Origin: Panagrolaimus kolymaensis
Taxonomy: Eukaryota; Nematoda; Chromadorea; Rhabditida; Panagrolaimidae
Assembly (NCBI GenBank): GCA_028622995.1
Contig: JAJQJQ010000027.1
Location: forward strand, 124,001-188,000
Direction of reading: 5' to 3'
DNA: 64,000 nt
The stretch's first letter is position 1. Every line of letters begins with the position of its first letter. A model generated the notes under the pieces. It ran no database searches. It was not told the DNA's origin and was given only the letters and a program-made list of their open reading frames with translations. Of this stretch, positions 38,449-49,145 are shown piece by piece. Made by a program: the position numbers and the translations under genes.

Positions 38449-39898
38449 ATGGTAGCCTTAAAATTTGATTATCTCTCTTTGTTGAATGAAGCTTCTCAAA
38501 GTACTTCAATTCCACCAAATTATGCCATTGAAAATACGAATATCAGTTCTAATTTCGCTGAGACCTCTTCTGAAAATGAATTTCTAATTATTAACTCTGA
38601 ATCAGAAGTAGAAAGTCTTAAAGAAGATTCAATAAATTTTGAATTATTTGAATATAAATCTTTTATATTACAGTATTTTTTGGCTTCACTTTGTGATTGG
38701 AAAGTTAAAGATGAAAATAAACGTCGAATTGGTTTAAGATATGCTAAAACTCCGGGTAAGATTTTATTTTGTTCCATGCATTTTTAGCTTTTCATGGAAT
38801 GGGTTTTGACTTTTTTATCGCAACCAATAAATAATTTTATAGAAGTTCAAAAATTTATTTCTAAATTACAAAAATCCAAATTTATTAGTCGAGAAATTAA
38901 AAATGCTGATCCAAATGCTATTGTTTCTGTTTTAAAAGTATGTTCACCAAAAAGTTTTATTTTATGTTTTAGGAACCCATTTTAAAAACAATCCCCTTTT
39001 AGGAAGTGTTAACAGAATTTCCAGGTGGTATATTTGCTGATTGCAATGAAGAATTTTTATGTGCATCATTAAAAAGCCCACAAGAAATTGCAATGATTTA
39101 TGCAAATGGGTAAGTAAATCTTTCTCATGGATTTAAACTTTTTTTTTACTAACTATAAAGAAAAAATGAAGCATAAAATTATAAAAGTTTTAAGTTTTTT
39201 TAAAATTGCTCTTCGATAAATCATTTTCTTGATGCAACTTTTTGAAATAAAAAAAACCCCAAAAAATTGGTTAATGAGGTCCAAAAAATTTACTTATATA
39301 ATTTTAATTTTTTTAATTTTTAGCTTAGTTGAAGCCCTACCAATATTTCTTCGACAATTTACGTATCTCGTTTGTAAATCATTGCGTAATTTGGCTAAGC
39401 AAAGTTCTGGAACCATTATTGATTCTTATACAGGTTTGATCACTTTTTTTTTTATCTTTGAATCTTTTATCTGAGAGCTTTCAGATCTTTTATTACTTTT
39501 TACTCCAATATTATTTCCAAATTCAGTGGAAGATGTTTCAAGATTTCTTCGAGCCACCCGAATTTCCTTGATTCTCGTGGATCTTTGTGATACTGTATTT
39601 CGCCCATTTTTAACCTTGCCATTTGATTCTAATACCGATTCGGCTTATCACAGCGATGAAGACTTTTTTCGAGGTAAACCTCCTTCCTAAAAATTGTAAT
39701 AACTTTTTAAAGTCAAATTAATTTTTTTTAGACATTGTGAATAGTTTAAATAATTTACAAGATGCCTTTGAATCTGATGATGATCATTCTTCCTCTGCTG
39801 ATTCAGCGTTACCCCCTGATTTATCTGATGATGTCATTGAACAAAAAATTATGGAATCTAATAATCAGTATTATCAAATTACATATATGGATCAATAA
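38449..39898 (+). CDS. Divergent RhoGAP-like protein
   Basis: Exons 38449-38755, 38843-38937, 39003-39109, 39324-39433, 39527-39673 and 39732-39898 (310 aa if the ATG at 38449 is used). A splice acceptor (TTAATAG) ends two bases before this ATG and could be a trans-splice site or a link to the exon at 37205. The central part has the RhoGAP core order: a G(L)R-type loop (IGLRYAKTPEVQKFISKL), the helix DPNAIVSVLKEVLTEFPGGIF, and ALPIFLRQFTYLVCKSLRNLA. Similarity is weak and the arginine-finger region is not well kept, so GTPase-activating function is inferred, not shown. The C-terminus is acidic and Asp/Ser-rich. The poly(A) signal AATAAA at 39894 overlaps the TAA stop codon. Confidence 0.6.
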
Positions 39899-40598
39899 AA
39901 TATATTTTATATTAAACATTTTCTCCATCTTTTTTTACACACTTAAAATTATTATTTTTTGTCAAAACAAACACAAAATTAAATGAAGCTTGGCAGAAAT
40001 GATAAAAATCCAGTCATTAAAAAAAATTCTAAAATTGTCTAAAAATTGCAAAACTGATTGAGAAAGAAAAAATATTTCGCAATTCATTTATTTTTATTTT
40101 TTTGTTAATTCAAAAATTACTCAAAATAACTTAAAAAATTGCATCATTATTTTTTGTTGGTACTTTGCTTTTTCTTTAAACATTGATTGAGTTTTTTTGG
40201 ACTACAAGAGTTAAACAAAATCGATGTGACAAACAAGTATTTAACATTTCTTATTCCATTTGAAATAGTTTTTTTTGATTCAAAAATGTAATTTATGAAT
40301 TTTCCAAATAAAGCCTTTCTTTTTAAAATTGATAATTTGATTTTTTTTAAAGCCACGTGGGAAAGAATCTATTTTTACAACAAACATAGCAATCAAAAAA
40401 TTGAATTAGGTGTGTCTGTCTTTTTTTCACAAACAAACAATTATTAAAGACCTCAAACTTTTTATTTTTTTCTTTTGCAAATTAAAGAAATAAGAAAGAA
40501 AAAAGTTCAAATGTCTAAAAAAATTACTTTCGAAATTTTTATCAACAATAAAAAAAACTTTCTCTCTCCTCCCAACAACATACAAACTTTTTTTTTTG
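39899..40598. other. Intergenic region upstream of the P450
   Basis: AT-rich sequence with no supported gene. The open frame at 40147-40356 on the minus strand is Lys-rich and unconvincing. Confidence 0.4.
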
Positions 40599-40889
40599 TA
40601 TAAAAAGACTCCAACCCATTGCTTTTCATTTTTTGTGGTCTGGCCTCTTTCACAACATTAAAGTTTAGTTTATGTCAGTGGTGTGGTGCAGTGTGTACTT
40701 CCATCACCACCTAACAATAAATAAAAAGAGAAAAGACATTCTTCACGTAGTTTCACAAATAATTTTTTTCCCTTCGTTTTAATTTTGGGATGCAAGAAAC
40801 AACTATTTTTTAGTTGCTTTTTTCGTGCTTGATATTATTCAACTTTGAGTTAATTTTTATTTATTTATTTTTAATTAACCGAATTTCAG
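40599..40889 (+). promoter_or_regulatory. TATA box and splice acceptor before the P450
   Basis: TATAAAAAG at 40599-40607 is a plausible TATA box. The acceptor AATTTCAG ends at 40889, eleven bases before the P450 ATG at 40901. It may be the 3' end of a 5'-UTR intron or a spliced-leader acceptor, which are hard to tell apart from sequence alone. Confidence 0.45.
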
Positions 40890-40900
40890 AATTTTTTAAA

Positions 40901-42812
40901 ATGTTTTGGTTAATTTTATTCACATTTTTCATTGCATTTTTATTTCATCAACTTTATTGGAGGCGAAGAAATTTACCGCCCGGACCCTTTCCATGGCCTT
41001 TAATAGGAAATATCCCAATTTTGGATCCAAATAAGTTTGACACTCAATTACTTTCATTAAAAAAACAATATGGAAATGTAATGACTTTATGGTTACCCAT
41101 GCCCAATATTATTATTTCCGATGCACAAGTAAGTAAAACTTTTTTCTTGGATAAAAATCTTCGCAAAAAAATTTATGCTTCAAAAAATTGGTTTTAATCG
41201 ATTTCATTTTTCTTTACAGATGTTGAAAGAAACTTTAGTGAAACAAGGCGATAAATTTGCTGGAAGACCAAATTTTAATTTAATGAAAGATCTACTTGGC
41301 GGAAATTATGGTTTAATTTTATCTGATAATTCATTTTGGAGAGGACAGCGCCGATTTGCCCTCCATGTTTTAAGGGATTTTGGTTTTGGTCGACCAATTT
41401 TAGAACAAACTGTTATCGATCAAGCTCATGCCGTTTGTGATCGACTTAAAGAACTTAAAGGAGAACCAATAAATTTAACTAAATGGCTTACAGTGAGTTT
41501 GTTTGTTTATAAAAAAAATTAGCATATAAAATGTCAAATTTTTTTTTTCAAATTCGCACTTGTTTTTACAATATTAATTTTTTTATGCTTTTTTTTACAG
41601 ATCGCAGTTGGAAATGTAATATTTCAATTATGTTTTGGTCAAACAGAAGATTTTGATAATGATTTTATATTTAATATGAGAAATGAAATGCTTGAAATTG
41701 CTGCAGCTTTTAATCATCCTTTTTCATTTTTAATTGAACTTTGGCCTCCATTTAAAATTCTTGATCCAATTTTTGGTGGAACATATAAAAGAGTTTTGGA
41801 TTTAAATAACAAAGTTAAAGATTTTTTGAGAGGCCATATCGAAGAGCATCGAAAAACGATTAACTTTGAAGAGGAGCCTCGAGATTACATAGACGCATTT
41901 TTAATTGAGCAACGTAAACAAAATCCAGAAATGAAACAAACTGGAGAATGGTCGGATTTACAATTGCTTGGTGCAATATATGATTTATTTGGAGCGGGCA
42001 TGGAAACAACGAGCACCTCAATTCGAACTTTTATTCTTTATATGGTTCGAAATCCTGGAATCCAAAGAAAATGTCACGAAGAAATAGATAAAATTATTGG
42101 CAAAGATCGAATTATAACTATGGCAGATCAATTAAGCCTTCCATATTTATCCGCGTGCATTCATGAACTTCAAAGAATTTCAGTGATTTTAACCATAAAT
42201 TTACCCCATTCAACCATGGAGGATGTGGAAATAGATGGTTACAAAATCGCTAAAAATACTGTAATTATTCCACAATTTCAAAGTGTTCACATGGATGAAA
42301 ATGTTTTTCCAGGTAAAGAAGATATTCTTAATTTAATAAAAATAATTATTGTAACAAAAGAAGCTAAAGTAAGGGCATTTAAAAAAATCATATCTTGTTT
42401 TCGTTGATTTTATAAAAGGTCGCATTTGGGAGAATGGTAAAAAATAGTTGGGAATTCATTTAGAGAAAAAAGAAAAAAAATCACTTTCATAAAACAACAA
42501 CATCATGTTTTCAAACTGTTTACAAAATTTTTGTATTTTTCAGAACCCGCAAAATTTGATCCAACAAGATTTTTGGATGATGAAGGCAAATTTCAAAAAG
42601 ATGATCGAGTAACTCCATTTTCAATTGGGAAACGTGCATGTTTGGGAGAAAGTTTAGCAAAAATGGAATTATTTTTATTTATTGCTACCTTTTTACAAGG
42701 TTTTGAATTCCTTCCTGAAAAAGATGATGGTGAACTTCCAAAATTAGAATATGAAATTGGCGTTGTTAAATCTCCCATTGCTTTTAATGTTAGAGCTATT
42801 GAAAGAGTTTGA
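40901..42812 (+). CDS. Microsomal cytochrome P450, nematode CYP2-like
   Basis: Heme monooxygenase of the endoplasmic reticulum, 493 aa, exons 40901-41128, 41220-41492, 41601-42312 and 42544-42812. Visible in order: N-terminal membrane anchor (WLILFTFFIAFLF); proline hinge (PPGPFPWPLIGNIP); C-helix WRGQRR; I-helix oxygen-binding motif GAGMETTS; ExxR motif ELQR in the K-helix; FDPTRF (the PERF-like region); and the heme motif FSIGKRACLG with the Cys ligand at about residue 437. The overall pattern (FAGRPNFNLMKDLLGG, LLGAIYDLFGAGMETT) fits the CYP2-clan enzymes expanded in nematodes (CYP33-like). Substrate cannot be inferred. A small relic of a related P450 exon lies 1.4 kb downstream at about 44166. 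Confidence 0.9.
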
Positions 42813-43155
42813 AAAATCAAAAATGAAAAGGCCGTTTTGTTTTTTTATTTACTCTTTTATTTTTAGATAGATGTTTGAATAATATTTTATAAATAATAAA
42901 ACATTTTTTAAAGTTTATTTCACATTGAAATCAATCACAAAAAAATCAATCTAAAAAATATTTAAACATAAACTTTCTTAAAATAATATTAAGAGAAGCG
43001 TCGTTCTAAAGACGCACTTTCACTCAAAAACATAGTAAAAAAAACCCGACAATATCCAGCCACTACAGATACAAATATTTCAAAATAAATAACTAAGGTA
43101 AGAGGAACACTCACAAAACCAAAAATAAATGAACTTGGATTTAGTAACAGCATGT
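42813..43155. other. Intergenic region between P450 and orphan array
   Basis: Contains the P450 3' end with poly(A) signals (AATAAAA at about 42895). No gene is seen. Confidence 0.4.
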
Positions 43156-43643
43156 TTATAGATAGCTTTCATTTAGCTAAAAAACAAACATTTATAAAAA
43201 AAGTTAATGGTAAAAGAAAAAAGAAATAAATCAACCAACAATAAAAAATTTACCATAACAGTGACATCCATAAACAAAATTTTTATGATAGGTAAAAGTT
43301 TAATTTCTCCTCCATGAGACATGTAAAGGAAATTATAACATTTATCAAAAATATTGTCGTCGTTGTCGTCGTCAAAATTAATGGTGCCAGAAGAAAGAAC
43401 TTCAGTCAGCTCTGGATCGGGGCTTGAAAGTAATATATTGATTCTCTTAGCATTGGGTTGGAGTTGACGAACATGATCAAATGCCATTTTCATATTATGT
43501 TTTAATTCTTCCGTGGCTTTTTTTGAAGGTATTTCAATTGCATCAAAATGAAAAATATAAAGAATTAAGAAGGTTCGGGTAATTGGACAAAATGATGATT
43601 CACCAATTTCCATTCTAACTCCAGAAGTTGCTGACGAAGACAT
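43156..43643 (-). CDS. Orphan array gene 1, small protein of unknown family
   Basis: Two exons: 43643-43254 and a 21-base last exon 43176-43156 (136 aa). It is the most divergent of the four array genes. Family features shared by all: a short N-terminal beta-like segment, a conserved helix (KKATEELKHNMKMAFDHVRQLQPNAKR), a strand ending LLSSPDPELT, an acidic linker (DDDNDD here), and a closing IxxMDVT strand at whose end the first exon stops. No signal peptide or membrane segment. The pattern suggests a small cytoplasmic alpha/beta protein, but I recognise no known domain. It runs on the minus strand with its siblings, about 0.35 kb from the P450 3' end. Confidence 0.72.
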
Positions 43644-44481
43644 TTTATCTTACAAACATAAAACAAAATTAAACTTGAATTGATTGATGGATGATAAAAA
43701 AATGAACAAAAAAATAGATGGATATACCTGCTTTTTTTCTTTAATTCAAAATAAGAAAATAAGACATTCTTTGCACAACTTTTTTTTTGAATAAAAGAAA
43801 AAAGCAACCTTGTTTTGGCCAACGTAATGCAGTGATCAATAAAATTCAAACTAGGGCAATATAACCAAACACCCATTGTTTTTATTTTATTTTTTCAAGG
43901 AAGATAAGTAAATTAATTATTTTTACCTTTAATCGAAGTTCACTCAAGTTATGCAAAAGCTCGCCTTGAAGGCGCTTAATGCAAAAAAAGCAAAGGATGC
44001 ATAAACTTCAGAGGACAATTTTGACGCATTCTAGCAACTCTCTTTTTACTTCAAACTTTTTTTATGAAACAAATTCATTCTGTTTTTAATTCATAATCGA
44101 CGCATTTTGATATCTCATTTTCAGAAATTTTTCATTCAGCTTTTTTATAAATATATTTTTTTGTGGAAGTGATTGCATTTTCCAAAACTTCATTCCACCA
44201 CAGAGGAGTGGAAATAGATGGTTATGATATTAATTCAGTTTAATGACAAAAAAGCCTGATTCATTTTTGAATAACGAAAAAGATAATAAATAAGTAAATT
44301 TAATAAAACAAATATCTTTAGCAGAGAAATTTTATAATTTTATTATTGTCAAACTGTAAAAAAATCAATAAAGTAAAGTCAAGCGGCAATATTTAAAAAA
44401 GAGAAAATTTTAACACAAATCCAAAATAATTGTTTTGTAGCGATGACAACAGAATTTTGGTGTATTTGCAAAGAATACTTT
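43644..44481. other. Spacer between array genes 1 and 2 with P450 relic
   Basis: The region holds no intact gene. It contains the P450 exon relic at about 44166-44245, described separately, and the short terminal exon of gene 2 starts at 44482. Confidence 0.45.
44166..44245 (+). pseudogene. Relic of a P450 exon
   Basis: GTGGAAATAGATGGTTATGA at 44213-44232 matches the DVEIDGY codons of the P450 at 42224-42243 almost base for base. The bases before it (CATTCCACCACAGAGGA) resemble the same gene's HSTMED codons with a one- or two-base deletion. Nothing of the heme or I-helix region is nearby. It is therefore a small decayed copy of that exon, on the same strand as the intact P450. Confidence 0.55.
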
Positions 44482-45172
44482 TCATTGCTAAAAAAATAAA
44501 CATTAAAATTTAATAATTTTATTTTAAAAAAATTGTTGAGATATTATTAATTTTTTAACTATCTTACTTTTGTAGTGATATCCATATCTAAAATATCCAT
44601 GGAGGTTAAAAGTTCTGGATGGCCTTCATGAGCGATGCATAAAAAAACATAAAAAATTTCAAATGCATCTTCGGCGAAATCCATAAAATCAAATGGTAAA
44701 TCATTGGTCATTTCTGGATCCGGACTGGATAAATGAACTTTGATTTGTTTTGCATTGGGTTGAAGATCACGAACATGTTCAAATGCAAAATCCATTTTTT
44801 GTTTTAATTCTTTGGTAGTTTTTTGTAAGGGTGGAAACGGGACGACTTTTTCATGTCCCGTCCCGTCCCGGGACCAAACTTTTAGTCCCGTCCCGTCCCG
44901 GTCCCGGTCCCGTCCCGGGACGGGACGGGACGTCCCTATTTTTTCGAATTTTGAGTCATTTTTTCCGTTAAAAAGTCAAATTTTTACGTCCCGTCCCGGG
45001 ACGGGACGGGACGGGATTTTGAAAATAGTCCCGTCCCGTTTCCACCCTTAGTTTTTTGTGATGGGAAATTTGATCCATCGATGTGATAGCGAAAGCGAAT
45101 TTGAAAGATACCAGTAATTTCAGAAAATGTGGGTTCTCCAATCACCATCTTAACGAATTCTTTTTGAGCCAT
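44482..45172 (-). pseudogene. Orphan array gene 2, disrupted by a hAT-type MITE
   Basis: The frame opens at 45172 (MAQKEFVKMVIGEPTF) and continues to about codon 41 (SNFPSQKT), where a 225-bp MITE (44826-45050) interrupts it. Beyond the element the same frame family resumes (TKELKQKMDFAFEHVRDLQ, VHLSSPDPEMTNDL) and runs to a donor at 44568 and a two-codon last exon at 44487-44482. Element plus duplication adds 233 bases, which is not a multiple of three, so the disrupted gene shifts frame and stops inside the element. Ignoring the insert and one duplication copy, the two halves are in frame at the break. The gene therefore looks recently killed; an unusual splice removing the element cannot be excluded. 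Confidence 0.8.
44826..45050. mobile_element. hAT-type MITE, 225 bp, with 8-bp target duplication
   Basis: The termini are TAAGGGTGGAAACGGGAC and its exact reverse complement. Identical 8-base flanks GTTTTTTG lie at 44818-44825 and 45051-45058. The 8-bp duplication points to hAT. The interior is built from GTCCC/CCCGT repeats and their complements GGGAC/ACGGG, so it is nearly all palindromic and has no coding capacity. It inserted into an exon of array gene 2. The plan is the same as the MITE at 19063, with a different motif. Confidence 0.87.
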
Positions 45173-46108
45173 TTTGAAATTTAAAACTAAAATTATAAAT
45201 TTTTTCTTTTCACCAAAATAAAAAAAGTCAATCAATAATCCCGTTAAAAATAATAAACTAAATGATAATTTTTTCAGAAAAAAGTGAAGAAAATTGGGTC
45301 AAAAGCAAACATCAATAAGCCTGGGAGATTTTTATTAAAAAAATTGTTCGAGAAGAATGGGTCAATAATTAAGAAATTTTGTCTTTCACAATAACAAAAA
45401 ATTTAAAAAATGCCACTGCCAAAATAAACTTTTTGTTTCAAAAAGTGGAATTCAAATTACGAATGATAACAGATGGAATGGTTTGTTTTATGGGTTTTCT
45501 TTATGCTTTGTCACTATGATCCAATGGCGCAATCGCAAGATTCGAATGGCGCAACAAAAAAATTGTTGACCCAACTGACGCTAATCAAAAAAGAAAATCG
45601 AAAAATTCTTGCTCATCATATTTTCAATTGCAGCAAAAAATGGAAAGAAAACCACACAAAAATTAAATTGTTACAACTTTTTTATACAAATTAAACCAGC
45701 TTTCTTCAATCATAAAAAGTAAAAATAAAGAAACAAAAGCGAGCAAAGCAAAAGGAAAAGAAAGAAAATTGTATCAAATCAAGGCTTTGTCGGGTTTTTT
45801 TCTCAGAAAAGAAATGGAAAAATGTTTCAAAACAAAATCTTTTCTTTTAATAAATAAATAAATGTATCTCACAAAACAACAAAAACACCTTTTTCTGTGT
45901 GTGTTTTTTTAAAGACAAAATAAACGAGAGAAAAAACATTTTGAACGCTGTTTCGCTTATTTTTCTTTTCTTTATCCAAATTAAATTTTCTGTTTTAGCT
46001 TTATTATTTAAAAAAGGAAGTAAAGCAAAGATTGGATGAAAAAATAAAAGTAAAAGTAAAAAAAGTCTTTCATGGTTTTACTTCAAAATGATTTCACAGT
46101 GAACAAAA
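45173..46108. other. Spacer between array genes 2 and 3
   Basis: No gene is supported. The plus-strand open frame at 45473-45694 lacks recognisable similarity and splice partners and is not annotated. Confidence 0.4.
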
Positions 46109-46550
46109 TTATGCTTGAGGCTTTGTCTAAAAAATGTACCTTTTTTATTGCGCCCAAAAATAAACTTTCAAAAAAACTTACGAAAGTAGTGATTTCAATA
46201 TTTAAGATATCAAAAATGATTAATGCAGCAAAATGTCCTCCACATGCTTGACTAACATAATCAACAAATTTACCAAAACTTTGATCATTGAAATCAGTGA
46301 AAGGAAATTCAAGGGCATTCGTCATTCCTGGATCGGGGCTTGAAAGATTTACACCAATTTTGGATGCATTTGGTTGACTTTTTCGAACTTCTTCAAAGGC
46401 TTCTTTGAGCTTTCGAAGAAGTTCTTCAGTTACAATTGCAGGATTAACATCTTGTGTGATTTCAAAGTGAAATTTAGCTTTGTAAAGTCCAAATTTTTCA
46501 TTGAAATTTGAACTTTCTTGGTTCATGGAAATAAAACTCGAGGTCGCCAT
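46109..46550 (-). CDS. Orphan array gene 3
   Basis: Two exons: 46550-46182 and 46126-46109 (128 aa). It has the family helix (EELLRKLKEAFEEVRKSQPNASK), the strand VNLSSPDPGMTN, and a closing ILNIEITTF that meets the donor. The last exon adds only TKPQA. The start ATG follows a short A-rich leader. Relatedness to genes 1, 2 and 4 is clear from the shared motifs and the identical position of the intron. Function unknown. Confidence 0.78.
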
Positions 46551-47312
46551 TTCTTTCTTAAAAATCTTTCTAAAAATTTAACAAATATGATATTTTTGGA
46601 TTCGCGGAAAAATAGAAATTGCTGGATTTGATATAAAAAACAAGTGAATATAGGGAAGCCAAATTTTTTGCTCTAGAAGAAGGCGCCAAAATAATCGGCC
46701 TTTATTTGATTCTTTTATAATTCATTTTTTGTTATTGGTTTCCCGCTTCTTTTTTTTATTGTTCATTTTTAGATGCAAAGAATGAGTGAGGAAAAATCGA
46801 TCAGAATTTATTATTTGACTCAAGAACAAAAAAAAGGATGAAGGTCATATCGAACCTCTTTTTTCATATTTGTGAGGAGAGAAAAGTTGCGCAAGTCCAT
46901 TGTTTCGAAAAAGAATAAAATTATTTTTATAATGTTGTCGAACGTCCATTTTTAAAATTATAATGACACAACAGCATCATTCACTGAAAGATATGTTCTA
47001 AACAACATGGAAAAACCTTATAAAAACAAAAAAAAACACAATAGTTTTTTTTCAATATTCTTATCTAAAGGTTTTTTTGAATAATTTTTTGATGAATGAA
47101 AGAAAAAAGTTAATAATATTTATTGTTTTTTAATTTATGTATCCAATTAAAAAAAGAGCGATATTTTATTTAAATTGCCACATTTATTAAAAAAAATTAT
47201 TATGAGCCAGAGCAAAAAAAGTTTGGAAATTAATTTTTATCATAGCCAACCACCGCTTTTTCCATATTGATATGTTTGGAGGATCAAAAAATTAAGTTTG
47301 GGATTGACTTAA
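46551..47312. other. Spacer between array genes 3 and 4
   Basis: AT-rich DNA with no supported feature; it should hold the promoter of array gene 3. Confidence 0.4.
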
Positions 47313-47748
47313 TTAAACCTAAAATTTTGGAATTATTTTCGAACTTTATATTTTTAGGTGTTTTACTTACGATTGTAGTAATTTCCAAATCCATAAAATC
47401 CATATCAACCATTTGAGCATTATCACCTTTAAAAATTTCATGAATGAAATCATAAAATTTATCAAAAGCTAAATCATCCCATTCATCAGTGGAAAATTTA
47501 GGGAAATCTTCCATAATTTCTGAATCACTTGAAAGTTGAAGTTCCATTTTGGTTGCATTTGGATGAATTTCTCGAACAGCTTCGAAAGCTTCATCAATTT
47601 TTAGAAATAAAATTTCAATAGAAATATCTCGATCCACGCTTTGATCGATATTTAAATGATATTTAGCTTTATAAATTCCAGTTTTATCATTCAAATCAAA
47701 ACTTTCCAAATTCATAATTATTGGAGTTGAAGAAGAAGAAGAAGACAT
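47313..47748 (-). CDS. Orphan array gene 4
   Basis: Two exons: 47748-47371 and a last exon of just one codon plus stop (47318-47313), giving 127 aa. The N-terminus is Ser-rich (MSSSSSSTPI), then IYKAKYHLNI, the family helix (KIDEAFEAVREIHPNATKM), LQLSSDSE, an acidic FSTDEWDDLAFDKFYDF, and a closing FMDLEITTI. It is the most upstream member of the array with respect to transcription. Function unknown. Confidence 0.78.
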
Positions 47749-48978
47749 GGTTCCAAGTCCACTTTCAACAACTAAAAACGATTATATTAAATTTATTAAT
47801 TTACTAAAAAGAAAATTTAAGTTTTAAAAAAAATACTAACACTGCCTCATTTTTTGCATTACCTCGAGAACAATATTCTTTTAACTCCTCAATTTTTATA
47901 AATTTGATAAAAATGAAAAATAAAATAATAAAAAAATTTTTTTTTCAACACTCCTCCAAAAAAAAGAAGATAATTTTTTTAGAGGTCATCTTTCTTTTTT
48001 TCTTTTTTGGAGGAGGACGGACTTCCACGGCAGAAGCTCCACGTATTTTTATTTTTCTTTATTTCCTCTCCGCCGAGGCCGATGCTATCAATTTTATTTT
48101 TGAGAAGAGATACCACTGATTTGATTTTTTCAATTTTCTACTCTATTTTTTTAAATTATATTATAGCCTCATTTTCTTTTTTTTCGGAAGAACGAAAATA
48201 AAATTTATGTGATTGATTAAAACCCTGAACTTTTTCGAGGTCGTTCGTCTATGGGTGTAAAGGTTCAAGCTTCCATTCGTTTTTTTTTATTGCTGAAGAA
48301 ATTTGCCTAAAAAGTAAACTAATTTTTTTTTCTTTAGTAAAAAAACATATTAAAAAATTAAAATAGAGCTTCTCCTGTCTATTGCGAAGTAAAATCAATG
48401 CATCAAGGAAAAATCTTTTCTTTTTATTTGTTGTTTTTAAGTTTCTCCAAGTTGCTTGCTGCTTTTACTTATCCGATGATTTTTGTTTCAATATTTTTAT
48501 TAATAAAGAAATAAAAAATAAAAACTTCTTCGTTGTATCTTCAGTGACAACGTTTTTATTAAAACTATTGTCAACAAAAAAACTAAGAAGCATTTTTTTT
48601 TAAACCGAAAAACAACAACTTTAAAAAATACAAATAAACTGGCAGTAAAGAAAGAAAATGAAATTTCATTTTGTCCTCAAAATTCTCCAACAAAATATAT
48701 TGTAATTATGAATGACACTTTTTTTCCAGCGTTTTAACAGAAATATTTGAGCTAAAAATCATAAAAAGAAAAAACAATTTGGCAACTTTTTTGCTAAAAA
48801 ATATTTTTATTCTATGAAACAAGAAAAAATAATATAAAAATAAAACTTGCAGGTTTATTTTTTTAATTCGTTAATTATTCAAAATAATAAAAAAAAATGA
48901 TTACATTAAACATTTCAAGAAAAAAAGATTGGAAACACAAAAGCGGCACACATTTTTTTAAATGTTTGAGGTTTCATT
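47749..48978. other. Intergenic region between orphan array and dynein-2
   Basis: Divergent promoter region between array gene 4 and che-3. No gene is supported; the open frames at 47904-48201 are low-complexity. The X-box at 48979 sits at its right end. Confidence 0.45.
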
Positions 48979-48992
48979 GTTGCCTTAGCAAC
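48979..48992 (+). promoter_or_regulatory. X-box (RFX/DAF-19 site) of che-3
   Basis: GTTGCCTTAGCAAC is a full, nearly palindromic match to the 14-bp X-box consensus (RYYNYY-WW-RRNRAC) bound by RFX factors. It ends 153 bases before the dynein-2 start codon, within the range used by C. elegans cilium genes controlled by DAF-19. Since the gene downstream is ciliary dynein-2, expression in ciliated sensory neurons is the natural inference. Confidence 0.85.
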
Positions 48993-49145
48993 AACAGACA
49001 GACCTTTGCCATAGCTTTGGCTTACTTACATCTTCTCCTTGTCAATGTTCACTCACATTTTTTTTAAACCTGTTCATTTTCTTCGTTGACATTTTTTTTG
49101 TTGAAAAAAAGCTTTTAAAAAATTTAAATTAAAAAATAAAGAAAA

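Noticed and set aside
44812..45051. Plus-strand frame over the 45-kb MITE
   Set aside because: Translation of CCCGT repeats; the element is non-coding.
43156..47748. Operon of the four orphan genes
   Set aside because: Spacers of 0.8-0.9 kb and separate start regions are longer than the roughly 100-base gaps of nematode operons, and no spliced-leader acceptors were clear.
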